From the NCBI GenBank assembly GCA_000181795.3, contig CM012953.1, forward strand, positions 5,232,395 to 5,296,394: a DNA stretch of 64,000 nt, read 5' to 3'. Source of the DNA: Trichinella spiralis. Taxonomy: Eukaryota > Nematoda > Enoplea > Trichinellida > Trichinellidae. This document shows positions 1 to 11,788 of the stretch, in pieces; positions within the stretch are counted from its first letter, which is position 1, and each line of letters begins with the position of its first letter. The notes beneath the pieces are model-generated. The model had not been told where the DNA came from, searched no databases, and worked only from the letters and a program-made list of their open reading frames with translations. The translations under genes and the position numbers were made by a program.

Positions 1-1
1 C

Positions 2-3000
2 GATGCTGAAGATAATCAGTGGCTGTTGAACACTGGAATTCAGTATGGTATCAATGTCGATATTTTGGAAAAGGTTTTTGACATATTGGAGAATTCATCA
101 AATGTATGAACAGAAAATTATAGAATCTAAATTTCAGAATTTATCTATTATTATTATTATTATTATTTATTATGTGGGTTTTTCTTAGGTGACGAGTTTT
201 AGTGAAGCCCAGGAGCAAGTGAAAATAGATGAGAATATGCTTCATCCGTTGTATAAGTACTGGTTGTACAAGCAGGTTAGTTGCTGTGATATGATGTTAT
301 TCATTATTACTCATGTCAAATTTTAATGTTTCTTTGTAGTGTAATTCGTCGTCGGTACCTCGTATTCGTACAGATCAGCGGCAAAACAACAACACAGCTG
401 ATGCGTATATAGCATTTCGCCGTCGGACAGATAAAATGACCACTCGGAAGCATCGCAAAAATGATGATTTAGCAATGTGCAATGTATTGCGCATGATTGA
501 ATCGTTGAAAAATGCTGGGTAGAAGATGTTAAGATTTAGAATAGAGGGAAGTTGTGATTTGGTAGTTTTTAGCTTAATAATCAGTGTTTGTGCTGAAGCG
601 AATCGCAACCAGTTGGAGTTGGCTTGTGCGAGAATGGTTTTGTTCGAGCGAAGATTCACGATGAAAGATTGGTTCAGTCGCTACTACAAAACATGCCAAC
701 TGTTGGCCAGACCTCCTCCGGCTCCTGTTTCTCAGAGAGTATTAGCTATTTGTATTTTTACAAAAAAATTTCTTAAGTGGAAAAGCTTTTGAATACAGAG
801 GGTGTCTGTGCCAGTGGATCGTTCTTCGACCAGACGATCTAACACTGGGCCATCAGTAGCTAAGCCGCCTGTTAGACCAAATAAAATTGACTCAAGGAAG
901 ACACTTTTACGTCGAGCCATGAATTTACCAAAGAATGTTGATGCTCAAAACGAAGTTAAGACGCCTGTTAAGAAGACGGTACAATGGATGATAACTAATG
1001 TCATCTATTTTTTCTTGAAATCGATTTCTTACAGCAGACCCGCACGAAGGCGGTAGCAGAGAATCCGGATGGACGTTACGCTTTTAGGCCAAAGCCTGGG
1101 TGCACATATCACGCGGTGGGTTTTTTTTTCCAGTTTCTAACAGCGTCGTTTGTTATTCGATATTGTTATCATTTTAGCCGATATTGGATGAAATTTATCG
1201 AAATGAATCGCCATATTATTCTGAAAATTTTACGTCTATTACTAATAGTGAGCAAGTGCCTGACAGTGATGACTCTTCGTCTGAGCACGAGTTTTTCCAT
1301 GCATTTTTGCACTCTAAAAATGCTCGTCACCCATCGGGATTAAGTTATGCGGGAATGGTTCGGAGACGGGTAGCGCGTTCCGGAAGGTATAATATTGTAA
1401 TTTATTTTATTTTTATCTTCTTGATTTGTATAATATTTCCAGAATGTACATGGACATGATCCCTAACAATAATTTCAAGCTGCCGTTTTCTTACATTCAG
1501 GATCCAGAAGAGGGATGCTCTAGGTTTGTGTTCCATGTTGAACGATTTGATAATGCATTTGCATAAGCTTGATTTCTGTTTCAGTATTGAGCGTTATTGT
1601 CCAGAATCGTGCTCACCAGTAAACGGGGAAGATGGTGCAGCTAAAGCAATAGGTGAGCATCGACAGTGCAAACAGTTTTTTTTTACTGATTTGAATTCAA
1701 AGGGTGGCAGTGACGCTGTTCCTTTTATTACAGCGACACTTGGTGAGCAAAATTGATGAGGGAGGGGGACTGCTGCTAGTTTTGTATGGTGAGCGGAATT
1801 AAACATCATTGCAATTTGACCGTTCAACTCTGCTTGTTGAAATGCATTTTAAAGGTAAATTCGAAAATGCTCCTACGAATCGTATACACGAGAACAAGCA
1901 AAATTTAGTATGAAAAGCAGCCCCATTAATTAATTAAACTAATTCGTGCTAATGATTTTCTTCCACAGCCTTTGCATTTGAGGGGCGGTTGAGATTTTAG
2001 TGCCGAAGGTAATTTGCTATTGCCATAAATGCAGAGATTTTTGATCTGAAATGCATTTGAAGCATTGAAATTGTTTTAACCTCAAATTAAGAATAGAAAA
2101 TGAATAAAAATCAGGAAATGTATAAAAATAGAAATTTTGATGAAAACGTTCATTTTTCTAAAAGGGAACGAAAACCTCTCAAAACAAAAAGGTTTTTTCC
2201 TCGTGGCGAATCGCAATCCTTAGCAGGGAAGAACACTGCCTATGCCACAGATATTTATGACTTGGGTTACGGGGTCTCCTTTGAGTTGAAACGCAATTCA
2301 TCAACATGCAGACTGTATGCCGCCAATAATCCGAACCTGTGGAAAGCAGGTTAATTAGTGAAGATCGCGATTTTGGTTTTCGCTACGCGTTAAGTGGCCT
2401 TTCATCGTCGCCTATTTCGTTTTACAGTCAATCATTGGAGCAAGTTTTCGACTCCAGTTTCATCTGAACCTCAGAAACCGCCTTTCACTTTTCTGACCAG
2501 TGGTAATACGCTTTTGAATTGTTGCTTTTGAAACCCCTCGCAGAGCAAACATTGCCTCTGCCACAGATGCTAAATATTTTTTCATGTGCCATGTTATGGG
2601 ATCACGACAGCCCAAGCAATATGTGAAGCCCCTGAATTGAATACCCCTTGCTAATTGGAATGAAACTTTACTACCATAGTCTGTATCAAAAGTTGAATGA
2701 ATTTTAAAATTCAATGAAAGAACATTTTTTGCTCTCTCTATATCCAACTTTTTAGTAATTTAGCTTTAAAGTTCCGCTCATCAGGTGGCGCTAATTAATA
2801 TTGACGGCGTAGGCAGTATAATAATCGGATTCGAAGAGGGAGATTTGCTTGTTCTTCTTGATTAATGGAATAGCATGTGTAATTGTAGCTTTGGCAAGGG
2901 CGAAGAAGGATTCTTGCTTGTCAACCGCAACGGCCGGTGTTTTAACTTCAAACCAAGTCGACGAACCGTCGGTTGCTTCGGCAAAGTCGCCACAACCACA

Positions 3001-4025
3001 GTTGGGACAAATTAAAATCGAAGCAGTCCAGACAACTGTACAACAGGATTCAGATCCAGATAATGCGACATCCTCAGGGAAAGAGGCGCCGTCGTCATCC
3101 GTGAAACATTTAGAATTGATTTCGTCGAAGAGAAAGAAGCGGCGAGTGGACAGCGATTTTTCTGCAGAAAAGAAAATTGACGTCGACAAAGCAAAAATTT
3201 TGATGTCGATGCTTTCGACGAACGGCTTTGCTCATCCGATGGAACTTTGCGCTGGTAATGGACCTTCAGGACGTACTAATAATAAGGCGGGGCAAGCATC
3301 CAAATCCACAGGTACTAGATCAAAACGGGGTCAGAGCAGCAATGGAACTGAATCTGGAATACGATCTGCGCTGAGATCACAGCGATCAAGCAGTAATCGA
3401 GGTGCAAACAATTTCCCTACCTCAGCAGGCATCAACGGTGACAATTCACTTCGATCTTTTTCTGATACGGATATCAGTGGTGAGTTTGGTTTTTTTTAAA
3501 TTAAAGTTGAAAGAATTATTATTTCGCCCAGATAGTTATAAAAACTAAATTTTTTTCTAATAGGAAAGTCCACTATTGGATCTGTAACGCCTTTATGCAC
3601 ACTTTATTACCCGTGTCCAAAGCCTGCCGATGGTACTGATGGTGTCAACCCTTCTCCGGGTTTCCGCGAAGCCGGTTAGTTTTAATCTTTTGATTTATTT
3701 ATTTATCAAGATCATCAGTATTGTTCTTCTTACGTGAATGATATATGATGATATATATATATATATACATATATATATATGATATCCTCAGTAACATGGT
3801 ATTGTCTTCTTTTGGAAAGACTATATATTTATTGTTAGCATTATTTTTTTTCACAACCCCTTTCCTACATATATACACACACGCACACGGTTGCATTGTT
3901 ATTTTTAATCAATAAATTTTCCTTATACTATTCAGTTAAGCTATTTTTGTTTTTATTGGTCATTTTCAGAAATGATGTCATGTCATTTTGTAGTTTCTCT
4001 GTTTGCAGGAGCGCAACGCTCATAA
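2..4025 (+). CDS. epc-1: Enhancer of polycomb homologue (EPC), 5' end outside window
   Basis: Subunit of NuA4/TIP60-type histone acetyltransferase complexes in the nucleus. Exons read: 2-103, 189-275, 340-518, 573-738, 799-978, 1035-1115, 1178-1386, 1443-1523, 1585-1652, (optional 1734-1742), 2889-3479, 3564-3674, 4009-4025; phase is kept throughout. Family marks: YIAFRRRTDKMTTRKHRKND (exon 340-518), DGRYAFRPKPGCTYHA (exon 1035-1115) and RRRVARSGR (end of exon 1178-1386), matching the EPC N-terminal and RRR regions. The Ser/Gln/Lys-rich exon 2889-3479 has no ATG near its start and follows a good acceptor (ATTGTAG), so I read it as an internal exon of the same gene rather than a new gene; the C-terminus of EPC proteins is normally low in complexity. 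Retention of the intron after 1652 gives a stop at 1754-1756, a possible short form. Family assignment is firm; the 3' exons are less certain. Confidence 0.85.
1653..2888 (+). other. Long intron of the EPC gene with two open stretches
   Basis: A 1.2-kb intron in a gene whose other introns are mostly 50-90 bases. It contains a 9-base candidate micro-exon (1734-1742, flanked by TTACAG and GTGAGC). There are also two open stretches: 84 codons from an ATG at 2100 (+) and about 95 codons on the minus strand at 2460-2747. Neither resembles a family I know and neither has clear splice context. The 2180-2760 part is richer in G+C than the usual intergenic DNA here. It may be an inserted fragment or a nested gene; I cannot tell which. 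Confidence 0.3.
3749..3782. repeat. AT dinucleotide repeat
   Basis: Imperfect (TA)n tract inside the last intron of the EPC gene, with one TAC interruption in the middle. Simple-sequence repeat with no sign of function. Confidence 0.8.
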
Positions 4026-5085
4026 GTTCCCAAATCAACCAGTCGACAACTGTGGCAACTCTAGAGAAGGATATAGGCAAACAACGATGAACACTGTTGC
4101 TAACCTGCGTATATGCAAGAGAGCCGCGAGCAGCTAATAGCCCCATTGAAGTTTTACGTGTCAAGAGCATTTTTTTATTTTTTTTACACATAGCTTTGTA
4201 TTTTATATTTGAGCTGACACGCATTGTGCGCATGCGTGAGTTTGTGTTTTGTGAGCTGCTAGGTTTGATAATTTTCTATTTTTCACTGTCGCAATACGTA
4301 TGTTATTGCATTATTATTTATTTATTATTATATACATTTTACAATTTCAGTTGCATTTATTTATAGCTGCCGCACATGTGTGTGCAGAAAGAAGAGGACA
4401 TGCATTAAGCCCGTTGCAATTTGTTATTAAGATTAATAACAATTATCAGTCGTAATATCATATCAGAATATTCATATGTCGTAATAAAAGCAGCCGTGTA
4501 GGAAATAACACATCCGCTCTGTACAAGTGCATCGTCACTGATGTTTGATGGGGGATGTTGCATTTGCTAATGCTTGGCAGTGGAAAAGAGTAGAAAGCAA
4601 TTTGAAGAAAAAAAAACGAGTGCCACAAGTGGGGATGAGGGCAGGGGCAGTGGTGAAAGAAAGAAAGAATGGTATATTTTTAGCAGGCGGTGAGTTGTAT
4701 ATCCTGCCGCCAATTTGTGGCCAGGTTGAGTGTCACGTTGACAACTGGGACTGAATGTGACAAACCAGCTAGCTAACAAGGATTGTTGCACCATTTCATT
4801 CGACCATCCGGCATCTGTTGCACCCCGATCGTGCATGAACCGAACATTGGACAGCAACGTGGCGCCATGCAGTTTTTCATGTCCAAATCTATGGAAGAAA
4901 TAAATCACCAACAGCGTTCGCTGGCCAAAATGAAACATCCACTAACAAAAAGTTGCATTAATAACATTTTATCTTACATACTGCTGTATCTTATCAGCAA
5001 GCAGTTCAACTAGTTACCACCTAGGGGAAAAAATATGAAAAAAAAACTTTCTCAACTTTTCAAGTGAGAATATCTTCTGTCTGTA

Positions 5086-5128
<43 letters not shown>

Positions 5129-5600
5129 AGCAGCAGATTGGGTTTCAAGAGCTCAAAAAGAAAGCAGAACTTCACTTTTTGTGAACAATTTATGATTTTT
5201 GTCTATTCCTCAATTATTAAGTTTTACAAACACAAACGTTGCAGCGTGATGGTGAAATCTTTTAAAGATTGCAGTAATTTTCCTTTGAGAATTATTATTG
5301 AAAATTACATTTTGAACTGAATTTTTTGTTTTTTTTCTTGTTATTGCAAATTTGACATCTTGAATATAAATTTCTATATTAAGATTATTCTTAAAAAATA
5401 CACAAAAAGTATTGTTAACCAAAAGTTAATTCTTAAAAGAATGCGCGGTCCTTTTATAATCATCGCGGGGCAAATTGTAAAATAAACTCAACGACAAAAT
5501 TTACAATTATTAAGAAATTGAAGTTTGCTATCATTTTTCTTCTAACACAACTGACTATCAACAGCCGCTTAGTTGGATAGAAAAAAATTATGAAATGCTT
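4026..5600. other. Intergenic region between convergent EPC and PAN genes
   Basis: Tail-to-tail spacer. Positions 4500-4940 are more balanced in base composition and carry short open frames on both strands (for example 4545-4754 plus and 4567-4938 minus) that overlap one another and show no recognisable domain. A terminal exon of the PAN gene may lie at about 5540-5570 on the minus strand. Otherwise AT-rich, with one AAT microsatellite. Confidence 0.5.
5091..5126. repeat. (AAT)12 microsatellite
   Basis: Twelve perfect AAT units, intergenic. Similar short AAT runs occur at 149-170 and 5623-5641; the last lies at the 3' end of the PAN gene and would encode a run of isoleucines if the final donor is not used. 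Confidence 0.9.
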
Positions 5601-8600
5601 TCAAAAACACATTTTGTATTCAATAATAATAATAATAATAAATGATAAATCATTACCTTTAGAAGATCTTTTCAGTGATTTCAATTCTGCTGTGCATTGC
5701 TGAGTTTCCAACGGACAATTGCGTATATCCGCTTCATCGCAGACTTTGTATCTTCTACGCATTCCGTTCGGTTCACAGGGTGACCAAAGGGTCCAATCGT
5801 TGGCAATTTCTTTTGCAATGATTACCGCCTTCTGCAAGGTGGGTTTCATTTCAACCGTATCTTCGCCACGTTGCACACCCGCCGTATAAGTCTGTACATC
5901 CTTACTATCAACCGATGGAATCAAGCCGTCCTCTTTGACATGGCAGTAAAGTTGAAAATATTCTGCATTGTATGCAGTTTCATCGATGAGCAAACTTGGA
6001 GCTGTATCTTTTGTCTGTGAATTGAGCACACAGTTTAGTGAATCCTCCTATAAATATAAGCAAATATGAACTTTCAAGCTGGTGAACTTACAGTCATTAT
6101 TATTATTATCATTATTCTACTTAATTTATATGTCTGTCAAATGAACTTCATTTTTGCTACATTTCAATAAGACCAAAAACATTGCATTATTTAAAATACT
6201 GCTGTAAACTTTTTGAATGAATTTGTAATTTTACTTCATTAAAGAACACTCCAGACTGGCATTGAAAACCATACTGAGAATCAGAATTGAGACAACGAAT
6301 TATGCAGTCTTTTATTGAATCGGCGTCGGTGACCGTTCTTGCATAGCCAATAAGTACTTTCTTAGGCATCCTAACAAATACATCGGAACATGTTTTCACG
6401 AGGTTCTCTAAATATTGCACATAAAAATTATTAAAAATAATGGAAATAGAAATAACATTATTTATCTAACCTGGAAAGCAAACTTTTTCAAAATGCTGCA
6501 CAGAGGCATGATCTTCCAAACGGCCTTTCGATTCAGACGGACCATAGAATATGCATCGATTTGCTGATGAAATGAAGTCAAAAGATTGGCATATAACTTC
6601 ACGACCATCTTTAGCCTAAATGCATAAATTAATTAATAATATTAAATAAATAGAATTAAATGTATGATCAAATAAAAAAAATGATATACACTCACTCTGT
6701 TTGCGGTACAGATTTGAATGCACTGCTGATCAGTCATTGGACTAAATTGAAAACCACTGCTGGAAATGAGCTGTTTACCAATTATCTTATAATATTTGAC
6801 AACTTCCCCAGGCTTACATCCGCCTAAAGAAATTTTACAACTGAAAATGTGCTTTGTTGTAAAAAAATATTTAAATTTACAACAGTATTTTATGATTATG
6901 CATACATATACACTATTTCTTTGCATTATTTTTTATTGTGAAGAAAACAAATGTTACAATTGTTGCTGTTGTTAGCATTTAAAAGTTTGTTTCAAAGCAA
7001 ACATAACATGAAAAATCTAACAAAACACAAAATGCAAGAGAAAAAAAATTAAACAAATGTTCACTTCAATTGTTAAAATTCGACATTTGCAAGCAATGCT
7101 AGATGATATCTTATTTACAAATGGCAAAAAAAGACGGAATAATATTTGTTTTTTTAAAAAACTTTTTTAAATATAAACCAGAAGATATATTTTATTTATT
7201 TATTTTGATTTTTTTGCTTTTCTTCTCTCCAACATACCCATAATTATCACAGTTGACATGCTGGCTGGTATCATTTGTATTTGGAAATATCAAATGGGGA
7301 CAGACATTAAGAACAATGCTAACAATTGTTTCATTTTCAATGTCGCTGCATGCAGGCAATTGTGGTTGTTATTTATGTGCTATTTTTCAGCAATAATTGA
7401 GAAAAAGTTCAAGAAAAAATAATGTTGCGTTTATAGGTTGTCCTGCTAGCCTGGGACCGACCCCTGAGAATATGTCAGAAATGGAATTTTCCAAAATTTT
7501 TCGACTCTTCAAAAATTGAAACTTGCAATTTTTGTATGAAAATTACCATTTAGCATGGGAACTGTTTGTTGTTGCTGTTGGTGTGAATTTGGTAAAATGA
7601 AAAAAATTGCCCATGTGAAATAAATTTGTTGAATGAATGAATGAATGAATAATATTATCAGTAATGCAAATAGTAAATGTTGAAACACTTTTGAAAACGA
7701 AAATCACTTTTTGTAGAAAAAGAAACAAAATATAACCAAAATAAACACTTGAAACATATCTGAGAACGTTGCTTTGAATAGAATATGTTTGTTGCTTTGC
7801 AAATTTGATTTAATCACATTTGATATGTTGTGGAAAATCATTTATCATCACTTACCCCATGTGTCCATTTCCAACGGGCTGATTGAAGGCGGTCTTGTCT
7901 GTGGGAATGTTGGCATCAGAGTTGAATATGGCACCTGGACGCTGGGAATTCCTTGGTGAATTTCAACATTTCGACAACTGCTCGAAGTTAGTTCATAATA
8001 ATCACGATTTGGCGTTGGCAACAGCACTGCCGGATGTTGGTCACCCAAATGTCCGAACATATCGCACAATTGATGTTCTCTGTCATAGACGAACGACTGG
8101 CAAGTGAATCTTGGGGATGAATATTGAAGACAACAATTTTTGCACTGATCCGACGTGATCATCGCTCGTCGTTCGAACGGCATTGCGTTTTTAATTGCAC
8201 AATTTGAAGCTTTGCCGAAACAAGCATCTTCTAGAAATAATAATTAAATGCCACTCGATTTCACTTGATATCATAGTGCTTTGTTTATTCAATTATTCCA
8301 ATATTCAAAGTATTGAATTTTTTCAACTTGCAACTTAATTATCTTATTAAAAGATACGCACTAATTAAAAATAATCATCATTATTGATGAATTGCATTAT
8401 AAATGAAAATTTATGAAGTAATTTTGCTTTAATAAAAATATATTGGCTTAAATTTCTCCGTGTCTTCGAGATGCTGCGCCTGCTTTGTTCAAACAATATT
8501 TCCAGTCAACATTCATTCATTCAATGAAAAATTGGCACAGTGATTCATGAAATGTTTATCTCTGAACGCTAGCAGTCTTTCTTTGTAAATTAATAAAAGA

Positions 8601-9713
8601 AAGTTTTTTTTAATTTAAATAATTTGAACGGGTAATAATACAATAAAATGAAGTCTTTTTTACGTTTTGAAATTATTCTTTAAAATTGATCAATACAACA
8701 AATAATGGTAACTTATATGTTGAAAAAGAAGTTTTTCTACTACTTTAGAAAGCATTGCTGAGTTAGTTCAATGTGTTGTTCTACATAAATATATTTTTTA
8801 TGCATTAATAAAATTACAGCTAAATTAACAAAAATTATAATCAAACAAAACTGTGAATAAAAATGCAAATTGTTATATAAAATGAGCATAAAAATTATTT
8901 ATTATTTGAATGGCAAACGTTTGGCAATCACTACTGTATTTGGTATACTATTATAGCAAAGGTTTTCCTTTTCAAGTGAAAAACTTTGAAAAAACTTTAT
9001 TGATAGAAAAAATTAGAACATTAAAAAACATTACAATAAACATGCAATTGATAATGAAAAAAATTGTTATTTTACATTACAAAAATGAAATTGATTATAA
9101 TTCCTTTTTTTGGAATTGCTTTACATTGGATCTGAAAAAAATTTGAAGAAAATCTCTTAGTCATCCAGTTTTAAATGAATTATTTTGTTCATTTAATTGT
9201 GTAATCAGTATACTTAATTAAAAATATTTTCAAATGGAAAATTAATAATGCTAAACTTGTTGCTGAATGAGTGAGATACATCATACGAAACAACAATAAA
9301 AGCCTGTATGATGTCACACAGCTGGGCATCGACCTCAACAATACAGGCTTAAGCTAAAAACACAGTCGCTTTGATTGCACGGCCTGGCGTAGAATGTCAC
9401 CTATGAATGAAAGCCTACCTCGCATGATTGGGCAGGTCATTGGCGATGGCGGTGGTTGTCCAACTGTTGGGCCGAATCCATGACGATTGTACATTCCAGA
9501 TCCGAAGGGAACTTCTACATATCTGCTGTATCCAATTTGTGAATACGAAGGTGAATTGACATTCCAAATTGGTGTTCTGTATGAGCTGTGAAAATTCGCG
9601 GCAGGGGTTGATTGAAGATGGTTAGAATAAGATCGTTGTTGTTGTTGTTGAGAATTTACATTTAAATGCTGACCAACGACAATAATTATGAACAAAAAAG
9701 AAATAAATAACAT
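5601..9713 (-). CDS. Secreted PAN/apple-domain protein
   Basis: Extracellular protein of about 520 residues. Minus-strand exons: 9713-9419, 8230-7856, 6823-6696, 6615-6471, 6407-6235, 6047-5601; all phases agree. Residues 1-20 are a hydrophobic signal peptide, followed by a Gln/Tyr/Pro-rich linker. At least three cysteine-patterned PAN-like modules follow: DQCKNCCLQ with CQSFVYD (exon 2), DQQCIQICTANR with ICQSFDF (exons 3-4), IKDCIIRCLN with QYGFQCQSGVFF (exon 5). Near the end is a thrombospondin-type fragment, DWTLWSPCEPNGMRRRYKVC. PAN modules bind protein or carbohydrate; in nematodes such proteins occur in cuticle and apical matrix, so a matrix role is likely but inferred. A good donor (AAAG/GTAATG, exon end 5657) in the last exon leads to a possible alternative terminal exon near 5565. 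The intron between exons 2 and 3 (about 1 kb) is long. Confidence 0.8.
7631..7650. repeat. (GAAT)5 microsatellite
   Basis: Five tandem GAAT units within the second intron of the PAN gene. Confidence 0.8.
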
Positions 9714-11788
9714 TTCAATTAAAAAAATGATGAAGCTTATTCAGAATAAAGTTGATGGCAAAAATGGCGTAAGATCACAGAGATTGACAGTTTTGAGGGC
9801 AGTGAAGCTGAAATTGCTGCTGTGATCGTCAGCAAGCGTAAGCAGCAGCAGCAGCAGCTTTTCAAAGTTGGCAGTGTAATAGTAGATGGGAGTTTTTGGA
9901 ATGCGACCCAAATGCGTTGAATGGAAATGATTCCCAATGGCAATGCTGGGCTTCACCTGATTTTCGCCAACTGCTGATTAGAAAAGCGCCGCCTCTTTTA
10001 CATGACCGAAGCTTGTTCCCAGCCAGTCAGCTGCTTTGAAAACTGGCGCCATTCCGGGCCGCATTTTTTCCATCACCTCGCCAACTGTTCATTAACTGTA
10101 GACCCGCCCTTTCAGCGGTTGCAACTCACAATACTGCTCTGGTTTGTAAAGGGAACAACAATTTGACCCTCTTCCTCTAATTGGCCATCACGTTCACTGA
10201 ATTGCACTTATCTGGTTGGCTCAGGTCGGCCAATCAACTTGCCAAGTCACTCAATTTCGAAGACAGGATTTTCAATTATTCAAATTCGTCCCCCCCTCCC
10301 CGCCTCAAAACAGGAAATAATTCACTGCTTATTTTTCAAATATTAATTAATAATCATTTGGTAATCATAATAAATTAAAATATTCTTCTACTTTTGCTCT
10401 AAAATGTGGTCATATAAAAAGTAAATTTTCTGATTGCAAATACTACTCTTTAAAATTAAAAGAAAATCAATAAAAAATTATTCTATTCTCTAAAGCTTGT
10501 ACAAGCGAATAAAAAAACATGAATCAAAATTTAAAGAAATTATTCACCTTTCACTAATTGAATTGTAACACTTTAAACTGTCATTTATTGAATGTGCTCA
10601 ATAGTTATATTTCACTATTATTTTCTTTTTTTTAATTTTACAAACAAAACATCTACTCTTTTCAAAATCTCATTCAATCAATCGTATAATTGAAGTACTG
10701 TTCTGTAAATTAGCAAAAACTAGTCACGTTACGAAACTTTTTTAAAATTCATTTTCACTTTTGTATTATTCATTTAAAATCTGATAAAATAAAATACTCA
10801 TGAAAATAATAATCTTGACTTTAATGAATTCAATGTTTTTACATGAAATTAAAGCAAATCAAGTTCAATTATTATTACGATAAAGATTTTGTAATTTTTT
10901 TCATGAAAACTATACAAAAAAACATAGATACTTTCTTAAATTTCAGCGTTATTTTGACATTATGTTTTTAATTTATGGAAAAATTTTCTGAATAAAGTAT
11001 GAATTTAAATTGCATGATAAGTGAATAATAAAAAAAGTGATGATTTATATTTTTTTAATGATAATATTTATTTTAATGCATGAAATTGGGTATTCATGAA
11101 ATTTCGTTCATTCATTTTAATTTCGATATATTAATTTTGTGTGTATGTAAAAATTTTTTGTTTTAAACAACTATAGATAAATGACTGAAGCATCTTGTGA
11201 TGAAGCAAAATAAAAAAATCAATCAAAATAACAGCTGAACTATATTGTACCTGAAAACATTTTACATATCGTACTGATTGAATGAATCTGGTTAGTTTTC
11301 TTTGCCAGCGTGTTGCCAGCAGTTTGAATTGTTTGAATAACGTAACGCCGAGCTGCACTATTTTATCATCATTTTCCACTGTGGCGTTGACTGGATTGCG
11401 TAAGAAAGCAATTCTTTGTCCAATTTCAATTTCCCTTCATTTTCATCTGCAAAATTTTTCAACAAATTTATTTTTCAAAAAGCAAGTAAAATTATTCTTT
11501 GAACTTAAATATGTTATGATGTATCAATTGAAAGGCAAAATTTGTCTATTCATTTAAATGAAGTCCACTTAAAGTAGGCATTTTATTTTGGATAATTTAA
11601 ATTTCATGGGCATTGAGAAAATTAATTCATTGCTATTTAAACGATTTCTTTTTTTCTGATGATTAAATCTTTATCAAAGTAATACGCGATAGGTGATAAT
11701 TATTTGTCCTTGATTTATTTTCTTTTAATAACCGGCTTCTTCTTTAAGACGGGCATTTTGCTGTCAACAGTTGTTACATCTCAGAGTG
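9714..11788. other. Divergent upstream region between PAN and S9 peptidase genes
   Basis: Head-to-head spacer. Positions 9740-10300 are richer in G+C than the surroundings, include a CAG run (9842-9859) and probably hold the PAN-gene 5' UTR and promoter. Positions 10310-11120 are plain AT-rich DNA with nothing I can assign. Positions 11240-11480 are open in a frame on each strand; see the separate entry. Confidence 0.5.
11245..11480. other. Unassigned coding-like segment, strand uncertain
   Basis: On the plus strand an ATG at 11282 opens about 39 codons up to a perfect donor (C/GTAAGA at about 11399), giving a Ser/Leu/Arg-rich, presequence-like peptide. On the minus strand the same DNA reads VENDDKIVQLGVTLFKQF and KLLATRWQRKLTRF, ending near a donor-like CAG/GTACAA. 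Composition is more coding-like than the flanks. It could be a 5' exon of the S9 gene, a distal 5' exon of the PAN gene, or a separate small gene. I could not connect it in phase to either neighbour. Confidence 0.3.

Noticed and set aside
4567-4938. Minus-strand frame of about 123 codons
   Set aside because: Overlaps open plus-strand frames, has no signal, domain or splice context, and is rich in residues expected from chance reading of this composition.
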